Assembly (NCBI GenBank): GCA_947172415.1
Contig: OX359202.1
Span: forward strand, 2,110,501-2,174,500
DNA from: Chondrosia reniformis
Lineage: Eukaryota; Porifera; Demospongiae; Chondrillida; Chondrillidae
Reading direction: 5' to 3'
Length of the DNA stretch: 64,000 nucleotides
The position numbers were made by a program, and so were the translations under genes. The notes under the pieces are model-generated. The model searched no databases and was not told where the DNA came from. It saw only the letters and a list, made by a program, of their open reading frames with translations. This document shows positions 63,441 through 64,000 of this stretch, piece after piece (the first letter of the stretch is position 1; each line of letters starts with the position of its first letter).

Positions 63441-63918
63441 TATATAGCGTAAATCAAGAAATTCATGCGTGCATCTAATTCGTGCGTATTCGTGCGGGGC
63501 CTCACACAGATTTCCCTTATTTACGAAATAATTACTGTAACGCCCGGGTATGTGCACGTGTAGCTTTACATCGCTAAGTGTGAAAGGTAGGAGAGTTTGA
63601 CCATGAGCTTGCTGTGGTATTTTGCGAAGGCGAAGGTGGTCGACCCCGGAGGAGACAGGAATTGGGGAACAACCTACTGCAGAGGCCAACAAACGTGTGG
63701 CAGAGGTACTCAACCGGCAGCAATCCAATCGTATGCGTACAGTTACAGCGCACTCGAAGGAATCTTGTGTATGATTGTCAGTGTTATAAATACCCAATTA
63801 TGTGACCACCCAATACAAATTCGCATGAATTAAATTGCATTACTTTTTCTAGGAATCATCTTTAAACTAAAACTGCATGAATTTAATGCAGCATGAATTT
63901 CTTGATTTACGGTATATA
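63441..63918. mobile_element. MITE with AATCAAGAAATTCATGC ends
   Basis: The left end TATATAGCGTAAATCAAG and the right end (reversed) TATATACCGTAAATCAAG match, continuing to AAATTCATGC. Subterminal ATTCRTGC words recur on both sides (for example near 63478, 63488 and 63872). The centre is GC-richer and has short frames on both strands without recognisable domains. Confidence 0.8.
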
Positions 63919-64000
63919 CCTTTTCATTGCAGTTTATAAGTCTATAGGATTGTCTCTAATTTGGCTATAGAAGGTTTAATCGAGACAGTGCTTGTGTATC

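Overview
The window looks like nuclear DNA of an early-branching animal, most likely a demosponge close to Amphimedon. This is an inference from three things: AT-rich sequence; intron-containing orthologues of conserved animal genes (pinin, TRAPPC6, AHSA1, a Rab2-like GTPase); and invertebrate-style multidomain proteins (IgGFc-binding plus Calx-beta, GTPase plus CARD, TRIM-NHL). Transposon debris is very dense. No operon, CRISPR array, rRNA or tRNA gene was seen.

Layout. 1-2.5 kb: no gene recognised, but a hammerhead-ribozyme-like hairpin. 2.5-11.95 kb (minus): a secreted protein with signal peptide, IgGFc-binding N-terminal domain and a series of Calx-beta modules in 15 supported exons, all introns in phase 1; its promoter TATA box is at 12.03 kb. 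12-19.5 kb: gene-poor, with a MITE, a decayed coding segment and one exon resembling DMAC2L/ATP5S. 19.5-27.05 kb (plus): pinin (PNN), 9 exons; its large fourth intron holds a DIRS-like reverse transcriptase fossil, a BEL/Pao-like gag fragment and a 263-bp direct repeat. 27.7-28.77 kb (minus): TRAPPC6, divergent from AHSA1 (28.87-45.69 kb, plus, 7 exons) across a 107-bp shared promoter with a heat-shock-element-like motif. AHSA1 introns 1 (8.2 kb) and 2 (5.4 kb) are transposon landing pads: a SAP ORF, a DDE_4-type transposase pseudogene, a Merlin element with exact 8-bp target duplications, MITEs (one with a HIRAN-like ORF), an integrase/Ulp1-protease fossil and a nearly intact piggyBac.

46.2-49.15 kb (minus): a Roc-like GTPase with a C-terminal CARD-like domain. 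50.98-53.15 kb (plus): an intronless TRIM-NHL gene bracketed by a complex repeat present on both sides (inverted outer arms, direct inner parts), with a Tigger MITE in the downstream copy. 54.7-56.3 kb: a second hammerhead-like motif and a PIF1 helicase remnant. 57.1-59.2 kb (minus): the core exons of a Rab2-like gene; first and last exons not found. 59.2-64 kb: repeats, a foldback, a third hammerhead-like motif and a MITE.

Functionally, pinin (splicing), TRAPPC6 (vesicle tethering), AHSA1 (Hsp90 cochaperone) and Rab are housekeeping. The GTPase-CARD, TRIM-NHL and IgGFc/Calx-beta genes look like signalling, recognition or matrix proteins; no shared pathway can be shown from sequence alone. 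All exon boundaries were read by eye from splice consensus and frame.
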